Below are positions 47,493-56,443 of a DNA stretch of 64,000 nucleotides, in pieces. How positions within the stretch are numbered: the first letter of the stretch is position 1; each line of letters starts with the position of its first letter. Below the pieces are notes generated by a model. The model made no database searches. It was given only the letters and a program-made list of their open reading frames with translations, and was not told where the DNA came from. The stretch covers positions 1,116,001 through 1,180,000 of the forward strand of contig NZ_JAGINX010000001.1 in NCBI RefSeq assembly GCF_017876395.1. The letters run 5' to 3'. Source of the DNA: Nesterenkonia lacusekhoensis. Lineage in GTDB: Bacteria > Actinomycetota > Actinomycetes > Actinomycetales > Micrococcaceae. The translations under genes and the position numbers were made by a program.

Positions 47493-48675
47493 TGCGGGCG
47501 ACCAGCGCCGCACGCTGGGGCGAGTCTGCCGGCAGAGTGCGCAGAGCGGTGTAGACGGCGTCCTCGTCCCCAGCTGTCTCAGGCAGCTGCAGGTAGCGCC
47601 AGAGCTCCTGACCCGACCCGTCTGAGAGCACGGACTCACGCAGCAGAACGGACAGCCGATGTCTGATGTGCAGAACCCCGGGAGCCTCGGAGAGGGGAAG
47701 GACCGGTCCGCCGTAGAGATCCAGGGCGGAGGAGCGATCGCCGGCGGTGAGGGCCCGTGCGCACCGGAGCACGTCGACTTCCGGGGCAGCAGAGAGGCGA
47801 TATGGCCGGCTGAGGACCTGAAGGCCTTCGACAGGTGCTGAGTCGAGGACCCGGCGGAGTCGGAGGATCTCTGCTCGGAGTGCCACCTCATGTCCGGTCT
47901 CGCCGTAGAGCTGTGCTGCGAGCTCCCCGGCGCTCAGGCCTGTCTCCGGGCCGCCGGTGTACGCCTCCCAGGTCAGCAGCATCAGCAGTTCGGCCTGACG
48001 CAGGGTCAGGCGGACGCGCCTGCCGGCTGAGATCAGCTGGGGAGCCGCAGTTCCCAGCGCGGTGAGCTGCGGGTTGGAACTGCGCGCCGGCAGCACCTTC
48101 AGCTCGGCTTCCGCGGCCGAGATCGCAGCACAGATCAGGGGCAGCGAATGGGTTGCAACAGCCTCCGGGCCGCCGGTCAGATCGACCATCCCGAGCAGAT
48201 TCCCTGTGTGCGGGTCGTGGATGGGGGCAGCGGAGCAGGAGAAGTGGTGTGCGGAGGAGGCGAAGTGTTCCTCCTGGTGAACCTGCGCGCCACGGCGGGT
48301 CGCGAGGGCAAGTCCCGGTGCCGAGGTTCCGATGGCATCTTCGGACCATTTGGCACCGGGCTGAAAGGCGGATCCCTCAGCCCGGCGGAGGGTGGGCCGG
48401 GCGCCGTCAACCCAGAGAAGACGCCCCTGTGCGTCACCGATGGCTGTGATCAGACCTGCGTCGGCGGCTGGTTCGATGAGTAGTCGGCGGAAGACGGGCA
48501 ACACCAAGCGAAGCGGATGTTCCTCCAGGTAGGCGGCCAGATCCTGGTCGCCCAAGTCGATCGGTGCTGTGGCGGCAGCAGGATTCGCGAGGTAGCCGGC
48601 TGAGCGCCGCCATGATGCCTGCAGGTCGGGAGACAGCCTGCCCCAGGTCCGAGGCTCCTCCGGGAGTGCTGGCAT
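47482..48675 (-). CDS. GAF-domain winged-helix regulator of the alcohol/aldehyde genes
   Basis: Sensor-regulator resembling the N-terminal half of AcoR-type activators but lacking an AAA+ sigma-54 domain. In the 397-residue product a GAF-like domain spans about 70-180 (LITAIGDAQGRLLWVDG, EDAIGTSAPGLAL, HHFSCSAAPIHDPHTGNLLG), and a winged-helix region about 215-300 has VRLTLRQAELLMLLTW and AEILRLRRVLDSAPVEGL. I start it at ATG 48675, because the AAGGAG site lies between it and the ATG at 48693. It sits between adhP and the divergent aldehyde dehydrogenase, and repeat pairs occur before both, so it is the likely activator. Confidence 0.8.
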   Translation of the reverse strand: MPALPEEPRTWGRLSPDLQASWRRSAGYLANPAAATAPIDLGDQDLAAYLEEHPLRLVLPVFRRLLIEPAADAGLITAIGDAQGRLLWVDGARPTLRRAEGSAFQPGAKWSEDAIGTSAPGLALATRRGAQVHQEEHFASSAHHFSCSAAPIHDPHTGNLLGMVDLTGGPEAVATHSLPLICAAISAAEAELKVLPARSSNPQLTALGTAAPQLISAGRRVRLTLRQAELLMLLTWEAYTGGPETGLSAGELAAQLYGETGHEVALRAEILRLRRVLDSAPVEGLQVLSRPYRLSAAPEVDVLRCARALTAGDRSSALDLYGGPVLPLSEAPGVLHIRHRLSVLLRESVLSDGSGQELWRYLQLPETAGDEDAVYTALRTLPADSPQRAALVARMQR

Positions 48676-48777
48676 GGCGCTCCTTCCGGTCATCGCGACG
48701 TGTTCTGCATCACATAGTAGAGAGCACTCCGGTGCATGTCACGACTTCTCGCTCACACCGGCGAGGCAGCAAGCCGG

Positions 48778-48795
48778 TGCAACGTCTATGCAACG
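48778..48795 (+). promoter_or_regulatory. TGCAACG direct-repeat operator upstream of aldehyde dehydrogenase
   Basis: TGCAACGTCTATGCAACG: two TGCAACG units 11 bp apart, 70 bases before the aldehyde dehydrogenase start and about 100 bases before the divergent regulator start. The second unit continues into CAACGCGTTG, a 10-bp palindrome. Confidence 0.65.
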
Positions 48796-48817
48796 CGTTG
48801 GGCCCTATGGTTCTCTT

Positions 48818-48835
48818 AAGTGATACGGATCACTT
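48818..48835. promoter_or_regulatory. 18-bp palindrome near the aldehyde dehydrogenase start
   Basis: AAGTGAT-ACGG-ATCACTT, perfect 7-bp arms, 30-47 bases before the start codon and 22 bases after the TGCAACG pair. Placed where a repressor would act. Different in sequence from the TGCAACG site, so a second regulator is likely. Confidence 0.5.
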
Positions 48836-48865
48836 CCAAGGATTGCTTCGACCATCAAGGGAGTC

Positions 48866-50392
48866 ATGATGAGCGTCTACGCACAGCCCGGCACTGAGGG
48901 CAGCATCGTCAGCTACCGGTCCCGCTATGACAACTACATCGGTGGACAATGGGTCGCCCCCGTGAAGGGGCAATACTTCGAGAATCCCTCACCGGTCAAC
49001 GGCAAGGTCTTCACCGAAGTCGCACGCTCCACCGCAGAGGATATCGACGCCGCGCTCGACGCCGCCCATGCCGCGGCTCCGGCCTGGGGCAGCACCTCGG
49101 TCGCCGAACGTGCTGTCGTCCTGACCCGGATCGCGGACCGCATCGAGGAGAACCTCGAGATGCTGGCGGTCGCCGAGACCTGGGAGAACGGCAAACCTGT
49201 GCGCGAGACCCTCGCCGCGGATCTCCCGTTGGCAGTGGATCACTTCCGCTATTTCGCCGGAGCAATCCGGGCCCAGGAAGGCGGGATCAGCGAAATCGAC
49301 GGTGATACCGTCGCCTACCACTTCCACGAGCCCCTCGGTGTGGTGGGACAGATCATCCCGTGGAACTTCCCACTCCTGATGGCTGTCTGGAAGCTGGCCC
49401 CCGCCCTGGTAGCGGGCAACGCCGTCGTCCTCAAACCGGCAGAGCAGACACCGGCCTCCATCATGGTGCTGGCGGAGCTGATCGGGGACCTGCTCCCCGA
49501 TGGGGTGCTCAACATCGTCAACGGCTTCGGCGCAGAGGCTGGGGCCCCACTGGCATCCAGCCCACGCATCAAGAAGATCGCCTTCACCGGAGAGACGACC
49601 ACCGGCCGGCTGATCATGCAGTACGCCTCGCAGAACCTCATACCGGTGACTCTGGAGCTGGGTGGGAAGAGCCCCAACATCTTCTTCGAGGATGTAGCCG
49701 CCGCTGACGACGCCTTCTACGACAAGTCGCTGGAAGGCTTCGCGATGTTCGCGCTGAACCAGGGTGAGGTCTGCACCTGTCCATCACGCGCGCTGATCCA
49801 GAACAGCATCATCGACGACTTCCTCGACGCCGCCGTCGAACGGACCCTAGCGATGAAGCAGGGCAATCCGCTGGACACCGAGACCCAGGTGGGAGCCCAG
49901 GCCAGCAACGACCAGCTGGAAAAGATCCTCTCCTATCTGGACATCGGACAGAAGGAAGGCGCCCAGGTCCTCACCGGTGGGCAGCGGATGGATCCGGGAG
50001 AAGGTCTCTCCGAGGGCTACTACGTGGCTCCAACGATCTTCCGCGGAGACAACAGCATGCGCATCTTCCAGGAGGAGATCTTCGGTCCGGTGGTCTCTGC
50101 GACCGGCTTCGACACCTATGAGGATGCCATCTCAGTGGCTAACGACACCCTCTACGGGCTCGGAGCGGGAGTCTGGTCCCGCAGCGGAAACACCGCCTAT
50201 CGTGCTGGACGGGAGATCCAGGCCGGCCGCGTCTGGACCAACTGCTACCACCAGTATCCGGCCCACGCGGCCTTCGGAGGCTACAAGCAATCCGGCATCG
50301 GGCGGGAGAACCACCGGATGATGCTGGATCACTATCAGCAGACCAAGAACCTGCTGGTCAGCTATTCCGAGGACAAGCTGGGATTCTTCTAG
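48866..50392 (+). CDS. NAD-dependent aldehyde dehydrogenase (acetaldehyde type)
   Basis: Oxidises acetaldehyde or similar aldehydes to acids. The 508-residue protein has [20 protein letters not shown] (NAD site), [17 protein letters not shown] (general-base Glu) and catalytic Cys303 in [13 protein letters not shown], with a second Cys at 305. It resembles the ExaC/AldA group that acts after ethanol dehydrogenases. AAGGGAG precedes twin ATGs at 48866 and 48869. A DUF779 gene follows 18 bases later and the divergent regulator shares the promoter region. Confidence 0.92.
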   Translation: MMSVYAQPGTEGSIVSYRSRYDNYIGGQWVAPVKGQYFENPSPVNGKVFTEVARSTAEDIDAALDAAHAAAPAWGSTSVAERAVVLTRIADRIEENLEMLAVAETWENGKPVRETLAADLPLAVDHFRYFAGAIRAQEGGISEIDGDTVAYHFHEPLGVVGQIIPWNFPLLMAVWKLAPALVAGNAVVLKPAEQTPASIMVLAELIGDLLPDGVLNIVNGFGAEAGAPLASSPRIKKIAFTGETTTGRLIMQYASQNLIPVTLELGGKSPNIFFEDVAAADDAFYDKSLEGFAMFALNQGEVCTCPSRALIQNSIIDDFLDAAVERTLAMKQGNPLDTETQVGAQASNDQLEKILSYLDIGQKEGAQVLTGGQRMDPGEGLSEGYYVAPTIFRGDNSMRIFQEEIFGPVVSATGFDTYEDAISVANDTLYGLGAGVWSRSGNTAYRAGREIQAGRVWTNCYHQYPAHAAFGGYKQSGIGRENHRMMLDHYQQTKNLLVSYSEDKLGFF

Positions 50393-50410
50393 GCCTTTGA
50401 GGAGGGAAGC

Positions 50411-50800
50411 ATGGGTGCCGAACGAGTCGCCATCACGGAGGAGGCCGCTGCCCTGCTGCGCACCCTGCGCGAGGACCACGGGCAGCCGCTGATGTTCCAT
50501 CAGTCTGGGGGCTGCTGCGACGGTTCGGCGCCCATGTGCTACACCCAGGGCACCTTCATGACCGGCCCGGCCGATGTGCTGCTCGGCGAGCTCGAGCCCG
50601 GCACGCCTGAGCCGGTGCCGGTATGGATCTCCCGAGCGCAGTTCGAATACTGGTCCCACACGCACATCACCATCGATGTGACACAGGGGCGCGGCGCCGG
50701 GTTCAGCATCGAAGGGCCCACCGGACACCGGTTCATCGTGCGCTCCAGACTGTTCACCGATGAGGAGGCCGCGGAGCTGAGCCCGGTACGCACCGGCTGA
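50411..50800 (+). CDS. DUF779-family cysteine-rich protein
   Basis: Small protein of unknown function that accompanies aldehyde dehydrogenase genes of this group. The 129 residues include HQSGGCCDGSAPMCY (Cys35, Cys36, Cys43), which looks like a metal or thiol site, and FEYWSHTHITIDVTQGRGAGF, which is the family core. The GAGGAGGGA ribosome-binding site and 18-base gap show it is cotranscribed with the dehydrogenase. It could be a chaperone or redox partner of the enzyme; that is inference. Confidence 0.88.
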   Translation: MGAERVAITEEAAALLRTLREDHGQPLMFHQSGGCCDGSAPMCYTQGTFMTGPADVLLGELEPGTPEPVPVWISRAQFEYWSHTHITIDVTQGRGAGFSIEGPTGHRFIVRSRLFTDEEAAELSPVRTG

Positions 50801-50825
50801 GCCGCAGCAGACGCGCAGCAGCAGT

Positions 50826-52106
50826 TCAGAGCAGCCCGGCCCGACGTCGGGTGGTCCGGTTGGCATGATCGGAGTACCGGGGCAGCCAGCGCTGCATCCC
50901 GGCGGAGGACAGCGGGCCCATGGCCGCGGCCACCCAGACCCCCACGGCCAGGGAGCCCAGGGCCGCACCGCCGGACAGGATCAGCGGACCGGCGCCCATT
51001 CCGATATCGGTGAGCAGGCGCCAGATGCCCAGGAACTGCGGGCGGCCCACCTCCGGGGAGACATCTGAGGAGATGGTCATCATGATCCCCGAGCCCAGTC
51101 CGTTGGCGAAGCCCAGCAGGACACCGATGATCGCCAGCCCGGAGGCCGTGGCGGTCACGGGGACCAGAGCCATTGCGATACCCAGCAGCACCATGGCCGG
51201 CACCCCCAGCCAGAGCCGCCCGCAGCGGTCCATGACCTTGCCCGCGGGGTAGAAGAGCAGCATGTCGATGCCGCTGGCCAGGCCGAAGATCAGCGAGATG
51301 GTGGTGGGGTCCAATCCGATGTGCTCGCCCCACAGGGGGATCACCTGCTGCCGGGCACCGCGGATGATGCCCACCAGCAGCGCAACCGTCCCGAGGGCCA
51401 GGAACTTCCGACGGTGCTCCACCAGGATGTCCAGCAGCGTGGGCTTGGCGGCAGGGGAGCGGGCGGCGTCGGCGTCGAGCTCTGCGTGGGCGGAGGGATG
51501 GGACCTCTGCCGTGGCTTGGCCAGCAGCACGGTGACAGTGGCCGCCGCAGAGGTGACCACGGCGACCAGGAAGACGCCGCGGGTGTCCCCGCCCAGGGTC
51601 ACCAGGGCACCCAGGAAGGGGCCGACGAACTGGCCGATGCGGTGCACCCCGCCGAGCGTGGAGAGCACGCGTGCCCGCTGGGTCACCGGGGTGACCACGG
51701 TCAGATAGGAGTGCCGCGCCAGCTGGAACACGGCATTGGCGGCACCCACCACGAGGATGGCCGTTCCCAGTGTGATCAGCGAAGGTGAGAGAGCCGCCGC
51801 CAGGAAGGCCGCGCCCGCCAGCGAGCCGGCCAGCAGCAGTGCAGCGCGGTCGCCGAGTTTGGAGGCCAAGGCGCCGGCGGGAAGGTCTGCCAGGATCTGG
51901 CCCAGCGGCAGCATGGCCGCGATCAGACCTGCCGTCGCCAGAGAGGCTCCCTGCTCCACCGCGAAGGGCGCGATGATCGGCAGGATCGCACCGAGGCCCG
52001 CGCTGAACACGAAGGCTGGGATCAGCGCCCCGAGGACCACAGTCCTGAACGGGAAGATCGGCTGACGACTCGGTGAGGAGGGCACAACGAGCCATCCTAT
52101 AGGCAT
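50826..52106 (-). CDS. Major facilitator superfamily transporter
   Basis: Twelve-helix secondary carrier of 426 residues. The first half shows ALASKLGDRAALLLAGSLAG, the loop 2-3 Asp/Gly-Arg pattern, and TVVTPVTQRARVLSTLGGV; a central cytoplasmic loop is rich in His/Ala/Asp. Substrate is unknown, a drug or metabolite exporter being most common for this type. With ATG 52106 the message would be leaderless, with TAGGCT eight bases upstream. GTG 52085 after GGATGG is an alternative start. It is divergent from helY by only 13 bases and converges with DUF779. Confidence 0.85.
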   Translation of the reverse strand: MPIGWLVVPSSPSRQPIFPFRTVVLGALIPAFVFSAGLGAILPIIAPFAVEQGASLATAGLIAAMLPLGQILADLPAGALASKLGDRAALLLAGSLAGAAFLAAALSPSLITLGTAILVVGAANAVFQLARHSYLTVVTPVTQRARVLSTLGGVHRIGQFVGPFLGALVTLGGDTRGVFLVAVVTSAAATVTVLLAKPRQRSHPSAHAELDADAARSPAAKPTLLDILVEHRRKFLALGTVALLVGIIRGARQQVIPLWGEHIGLDPTTISLIFGLASGIDMLLFYPAGKVMDRCGRLWLGVPAMVLLGIAMALVPVTATASGLAIIGVLLGFANGLGSGIMMTISSDVSPEVGRPQFLGIWRLLTDIGMGAGPLILSGGAALGSLAVGVWVAAAMGPLSSAGMQRWLPRYSDHANRTTRRRAGLL

Positions 52107-52120
52107 TAGGCTGGAGCCTA
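52107..52120. promoter_or_regulatory. Symmetric palindromic promoter between helY and MFS gene
   Basis: TAGGCT-GG-AGCCTA is a perfect inverted repeat filling the gap between two divergent ATG codons. Each strand reads TAGGCT, a good actinobacterial -10, seven (helY) or eight (MFS) bases before its ATG. Neither gene has a Shine-Dalgarno site, so both look leaderless. Confidence 0.55.
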
Positions 52121-55092
52121 TGAGTTCTCCGGACGAGGAGCAGCGCTCTCCTGCAGAACGGTATGCGGCCGCCCGACAGCGGGCCGCCGAAGCTGCGACT
52201 GAGCTGGGCGCCTTCCGTGCCCAGCAGAGCTTCGACCTCGATGAGTTCCAGCTTCAGGCCTGCCGGCACCTGGAATCCGGTCAGGCAGTCCTGGTGGCCG
52301 CGCCCACCGGTGCGGGAAAGACGATCGTGGGGGAGTTCGCGGTCCATCTGGGCATCGCCCAGGGCAGCAAGACCTTCTACACGACCCCCATCAAGGCACT
52401 GTCCAACCAGAAGTACCAGGAGCTGGTCGAGGAGTACGGTGCCGACCGCGTGGGGCTGCTGACCGGGGACACCAGCATCAACTCCGAGGCGCAGGTGGTG
52501 GTGATGACCACCGAGGTGCTGCGCAATATGCTCTACCAGAACTCCACCACGCTGGACGACCTGGGCTATGTGGTCATGGACGAGGTCCATTACCTGGCCG
52601 ATCGCTTCCGCGGCGCAGTCTGGGAAGAGGTCATCATCCACCTGCCCGAGCACGTGCAGCTGGTGGCGCTGTCGGCGACGGTGTCCAATGCCGAGGAGTT
52701 CGGCGCCTGGCTGGACACCGTGCGCGGCGAGACCGCTGTGGTGGTCTCCGAGCACCGCCCGGTCCCGCTGTGGCAGCACATGCTCTTCGACCACGAGCTG
52801 CACGACCTCTTCATCACCCCGGAGGACGGCAGGACAGGGCGGCGTTCAGGCGGTCCGCACAGTGACCCGAAGTCTCTGGTGAACCCGGAGCTGCAGCGGA
52901 TGACTCTGCAGCACTCCGGCCCTCCCTCACGGCGTTCCGGCGGGCACCGATCGCGTGGTCGTGGGCGCCGCGACATGCACCGAGACCACCGCAGCAGCGC
53001 TCACCGTGGGGGCAGGGACCACAGTGAGGTCTCGAAGATCTCCGGATCCCCGGCAGGTCGCCCTCGGCTGAACCGGCCCAAGATGATCCGAGCGCTGGAC
53101 CGCGACGGTCTGCTGCCGTGCATCACTTTCATCTTCTCCAGGGCCGGCTGCGAGGCTGCGGTGGAACAGTGTCTCCATGCCGACCTGCGGCTGACCACAC
53201 GCGAGGAGACGCAGGAGATCGCCTCGCGCGTGGAAGCCATGGGGTGGGAGCTGCCCGCGGAGGACCTCGCAGTCCTGGGCTTCGACAGCTTCCGTGAGGC
53301 GCTGATCAACGGCGTGGCCTCTCACCACGCCGGGATGTTGCCGCCCTTCAAAGAACTCGTGGAGGAGCTCTTCGCCGAAGGGCTGCTGAAGGTGGTCTTC
53401 GCCACCGAGACCCTCGCACTGGGCATCAACATGCCCGCCCGCACCGTGGTGCTGGAGAAGCTGGACAAGTTCAACGGCGAATCTCACGAGGACATCACCC
53501 CGGGGGAGTACACCCAGCTCACCGGACGGGCCGGACGTCGCGGCATCGATGTCGAAGGCCACGCCGTCGTCGTCTGGCAGCCCGGGATGGACCCACGCCA
53601 GGTGGCCGGACTGGCCTCCAAGCGCACCTATCCGCTGAACTCCAGCTTCCGGCCCAGCTACAACATGGCGGTCAACCTCACGGCACAGTTCGGACGACGC
53701 CGGGCCCGCACCATTCTGGAGTCCTCCTTCGCGCAGTTCCAGGCGGACCGCGCGGTCGTCGGCCTGGCCCGCGATGTGGCCAAACGCGAGTCCTCGCTGA
53801 AGGGCTATGAAGAGGCGATGGCCTGTCATCTCGGGGACTTCGGCGAGTACGCCGCCATGCGGCGCCAGCTCAACGATCTGCAGAAGGACCAGGCCAAGGC
53901 ACGGAACCGCCAGCGCCGCCGCGAGCTGGTCCGCGTCCTGGCGGCGCTGCAGCCCGGCGATGTGATCGAGGTCGACGGCGGCAAGCGCCGACTGGGCACC
54001 TGTCTGGTCGTGCACACTGCGCCCGAGCATGACCCGCGGCCCGGAGTCATCACCGAGCAGGGCAAGCTGCGCAACGTCACCGTGGAAGACTTTCCGCAGC
54101 CGCCAGAGGTCATCGCCAGCATCCGGCTGCCCCGCAAACCCCAGGTCAAGGTGCCCAAAGTCCGCCGTGACCTGGCCGCCTCCATGCGTTCGGCAGTCCA
54201 TGACCGGGTCCCGCCCCGGAAGAACGCTCCGACTGCCGGATTCGGCTTCGTCGAGGACGCTGGCGGCGAGGAGCAGGTGGAGCAGCTGCAGTCACAGCTG
54301 CGTCGGCACCCGTGCCACAGCTGCAGCGATCGGGAGGACCACGCCCGCTGGGCCGAGCGCTGGTGGAAGCTGAAGAAGGAGACCGATCAGCTCAAGCAGA
54401 AGATCGATCGCCGCACCGGCTCCATCGCCAAGACCTTCGACCGAGTCTCCGGCGTGCTCTACGACCTCGGCCATCTGCAGCCGGCCGACCCCGAGCAGAT
54501 GCCTACCGCCGACCCGGTCGGAGAGGAATGGGCGCGGGCCGAGTTCGTGGTCACAGAGCGTGGACAGCGCCTGCGCCGCATCTACGGCGAGCGTGACCTC
54601 TTCACCGAGCTGCTGCAGGAGCGCGGGACGCTCTCAGCGCTGAAGCCGGAGGAGCTCGCGGCCTTCTCCACACTGCTGGTCTATCAGGCCAAGCGTGAGG
54701 ATGAGGGTGCGATGCCCGTCATGCCCACCAAGGGGCTCAGCGATGCCACACGCACGGCCTTGGAGGTCCACGCAGATCTGGAGGCTCTGGAGAAGCAGCA
54801 TCATCTCGAGCCCACCTCCGCCCCTGAGCTGGGACTGGCGCTGCCCATGTACGCGTGGGCCTCCGGACAGAGCCTCCGCAGTGCCCTGGAGGATACGCCG
54901 CTGGCCGCCGGAGACTTCGTCCGGTGGGCCAAGCAGTGCATCGATGTGCTGGACCAGCTGGGCAAAGTCCCGCATACCCCAGCCAAACTCTCTGCCGCCT
55001 GCCATGAGGCGGTGGACCTGATCGCCAGGGGAGTGGTGGCCTACTCCTCTGTGAGTTACCAACCGACGGAGGAAGACCTCATTGACGACTGA
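52120..55092 (+). CDS. helY: Ski2/Mtr4-like DExH RNA helicase HelY
   Basis: Large superfamily 2 helicase of the actinobacterial HelY group, expected to act in RNA processing or decay. The 990-residue protein has VLVAAPTGAGKTIVGEFA (motif I), the DEVH box in VVMDEVHYLADRF, LVALSATVSNAEEF (motif III), and GRAGRRGIDVEG (motif VI), then a Ski2-type helical C-terminus. An Arg/His/Gly-rich linker near 240-310 separates the RecA lobes and may bind RNA. The ATG looks leaderless. The stop overlaps the next gene by 11 bases. Confidence 0.92.
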   Translation: MSSPDEEQRSPAERYAAARQRAAEAATELGAFRAQQSFDLDEFQLQACRHLESGQAVLVAAPTGAGKTIVGEFAVHLGIAQGSKTFYTTPIKALSNQKYQELVEEYGADRVGLLTGDTSINSEAQVVVMTTEVLRNMLYQNSTTLDDLGYVVMDEVHYLADRFRGAVWEEVIIHLPEHVQLVALSATVSNAEEFGAWLDTVRGETAVVVSEHRPVPLWQHMLFDHELHDLFITPEDGRTGRRSGGPHSDPKSLVNPELQRMTLQHSGPPSRRSGGHRSRGRGRRDMHRDHRSSAHRGGRDHSEVSKISGSPAGRPRLNRPKMIRALDRDGLLPCITFIFSRAGCEAAVEQCLHADLRLTTREETQEIASRVEAMGWELPAEDLAVLGFDSFREALINGVASHHAGMLPPFKELVEELFAEGLLKVVFATETLALGINMPARTVVLEKLDKFNGESHEDITPGEYTQLTGRAGRRGIDVEGHAVVVWQPGMDPRQVAGLASKRTYPLNSSFRPSYNMAVNLTAQFGRRRARTILESSFAQFQADRAVVGLARDVAKRESSLKGYEEAMACHLGDFGEYAAMRRQLNDLQKDQAKARNRQRRRELVRVLAALQPGDVIEVDGGKRRLGTCLVVHTAPEHDPRPGVITEQGKLRNVTVEDFPQPPEVIASIRLPRKPQVKVPKVRRDLAASMRSAVHDRVPPRKNAPTAGFGFVEDAGGEEQVEQLQSQLRRHPCHSCSDREDHARWAERWWKLKKETDQLKQKIDRRTGSIAKTFDRVSGVLYDLGHLQPADPEQMPTADPVGEEWARAEFVVTERGQRLRRIYGERDLFTELLQERGTLSALKPEELAAFSTLLVYQAKREDEGAMPVMPTKGLSDATRTALEVHADLEALEKQHHLEPTSAPELGLALPMYAWASGQSLRSALEDTPLAAGDFVRWAKQCIDVLDQLGKVPHTPAKLSAACHEAVDLIARGVVAYSSVSYQPTEEDLIDD

Positions 55093-56392
55093 GAGCACAT
55101 CGGCGACCCGCGCGCCTCGCCTGCTGATCAACGGGACCGTGCACAGCACCACAGAGCCCTACGCCGAATCCCTGCTGGTCAAAGACGGCCTGGTGGCCTG
55201 GGTCGGGGATGAGGACACGGCCCGCCGGGGCACCGAGGACACTGTTGAGGTCCAGGATCTGGACCGCGCACTGGTGGCGCCCGCCTTCATCGGCTGGGTC
55301 GATTCCCCGGTGCTCGACGGCCCGGAGCCGGCGGACAGCCGCCCCGCTCTCGATCAGGCTCTGACGCTGGGCTACGGCGCCGTGCGCTTGGACCTGCGGA
55401 TCTCCCGGGAGCGGTTCCTCGGTCTGCGGATCAACACGGCGGAGGGAGAGCAGAGCTTCGACCGCTATGACGCTCCGGGGGTGGTGGAGCAGCTGCTGCA
55501 GCAGGTCCTCACGGAGGCGCGCGAGCACCCGCTGCCGGTCTTCCCCCATCTGCATGTGACTGATATGGGCGGGCTGGACCTGGAGGATCCGCGGTCCTCC
55601 AGCTTCCTGACCGAGGTGGTCCAGATGATGCGAGTCTTGGACGAGGCCGCGGGCGCACCGCTGGCCCTCGCCGTCAGCACGGAGGATCTCTTCGCCGGGC
55701 GCAGCACCGATCAGGCCGAGGAGATCCTTCTGGAGATCCGACGGACGGCCAGCGGAGCTCAGCGGCAGCTGATCATCGACGGAGCCGACGACGCCGGCGC
55801 CGCAGCAGCCGGGGACCGTGCGGCCGCGCTGGTCGATGCTGTGGTGTCGTCCCATGAGCGGCTGCGCCGGGAGAAGATGACTCCTTCGCCGGCCACACCT
55901 ACTGTGCTCTCCGGCTTCGACACCTCGGATCGCCACCTGTGGGAGCGTCTGCTGAACACCGGGGTGCATGTGATCTTCCGCGCGCCGGGGCACCTGGCCA
56001 CCGCACTCAGCGTGGGTCTGCCCTCCAGCGCAGCGCCGGAACAGGGCCGCAACCCGTGGGAGCTGATCTCCCAACACGTCCACCATGATGCGGATCCCGT
56101 CTCGGTCCGGGCCGGCTTCAATGCCCAGGTCCGCGGCGCCTACCGCTCACTGGCCGGCGGCGCTGCCGGTGGGGCGGCCGGCGGCCAGCTGAATCCTGGA
56201 GCCCCGGCCACCTACGCCGTCTGGGAGGTGGACTCTCTGGCGGTCCAGACCCCTGACTCCCGGACCGCCGCCTGGTCCACCGACGCGCGTGCCAGGACCC
56301 CGCTGCTGCCGTATCTGGACGGGGAGAGCTTCCCCGAGCTGGTCCACACGGTGATCGACGGCGCCATCCTGTTCAGCCGTGACGCCGAGTAG
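55082..56392 (+). CDS. Amidohydrolase-like protein lacking metal ligands
   Basis: The 436-residue product looks like a degenerate YtcJ-type amidohydrolase. The N-terminal RLLINGTVHSTTEPYAESLL and LVKDGLVAWVGDEDTARRG match the composite domain, but the place of the usual PGFxDxHxH reads APAFIGWVDSPVLDG, so the first two metal histidines are missing. HLHVTDMGGLDL appears later. It was annotated from a TTG at 55082 with GGAGGAA before it; the start overlaps helY by 11 bases, so translation is coupled. It may have lost catalysis and serve another role. Confidence 0.7.
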   Translation: MTTESTSATRAPRLLINGTVHSTTEPYAESLLVKDGLVAWVGDEDTARRGTEDTVEVQDLDRALVAPAFIGWVDSPVLDGPEPADSRPALDQALTLGYGAVRLDLRISRERFLGLRINTAEGEQSFDRYDAPGVVEQLLQQVLTEAREHPLPVFPHLHVTDMGGLDLEDPRSSSFLTEVVQMMRVLDEAAGAPLALAVSTEDLFAGRSTDQAEEILLEIRRTASGAQRQLIIDGADDAGAAAAGDRAAALVDAVVSSHERLRREKMTPSPATPTVLSGFDTSDRHLWERLLNTGVHVIFRAPGHLATALSVGLPSSAAPEQGRNPWELISQHVHHDADPVSVRAGFNAQVRGAYRSLAGGAAGGAAGGQLNPGAPATYAVWEVDSLAVQTPDSRTAAWSTDARARTPLLPYLDGESFPELVHTVIDGAILFSRDAE

Positions 56393-56443
56393 ACTGTCAC
56401 CGCCTCACCGACGTACCAGCTGCAGAAGGGCACGAAGTCACCT

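Noticed and set aside
52100-52122. IdeR/DtxR iron box between MFS gene and helY
   Set aside because: TTAGGCT resembles a half-site, but the spacing and the 14-bp symmetry differ from the 19-bp box, and the -10 reading explains it better.
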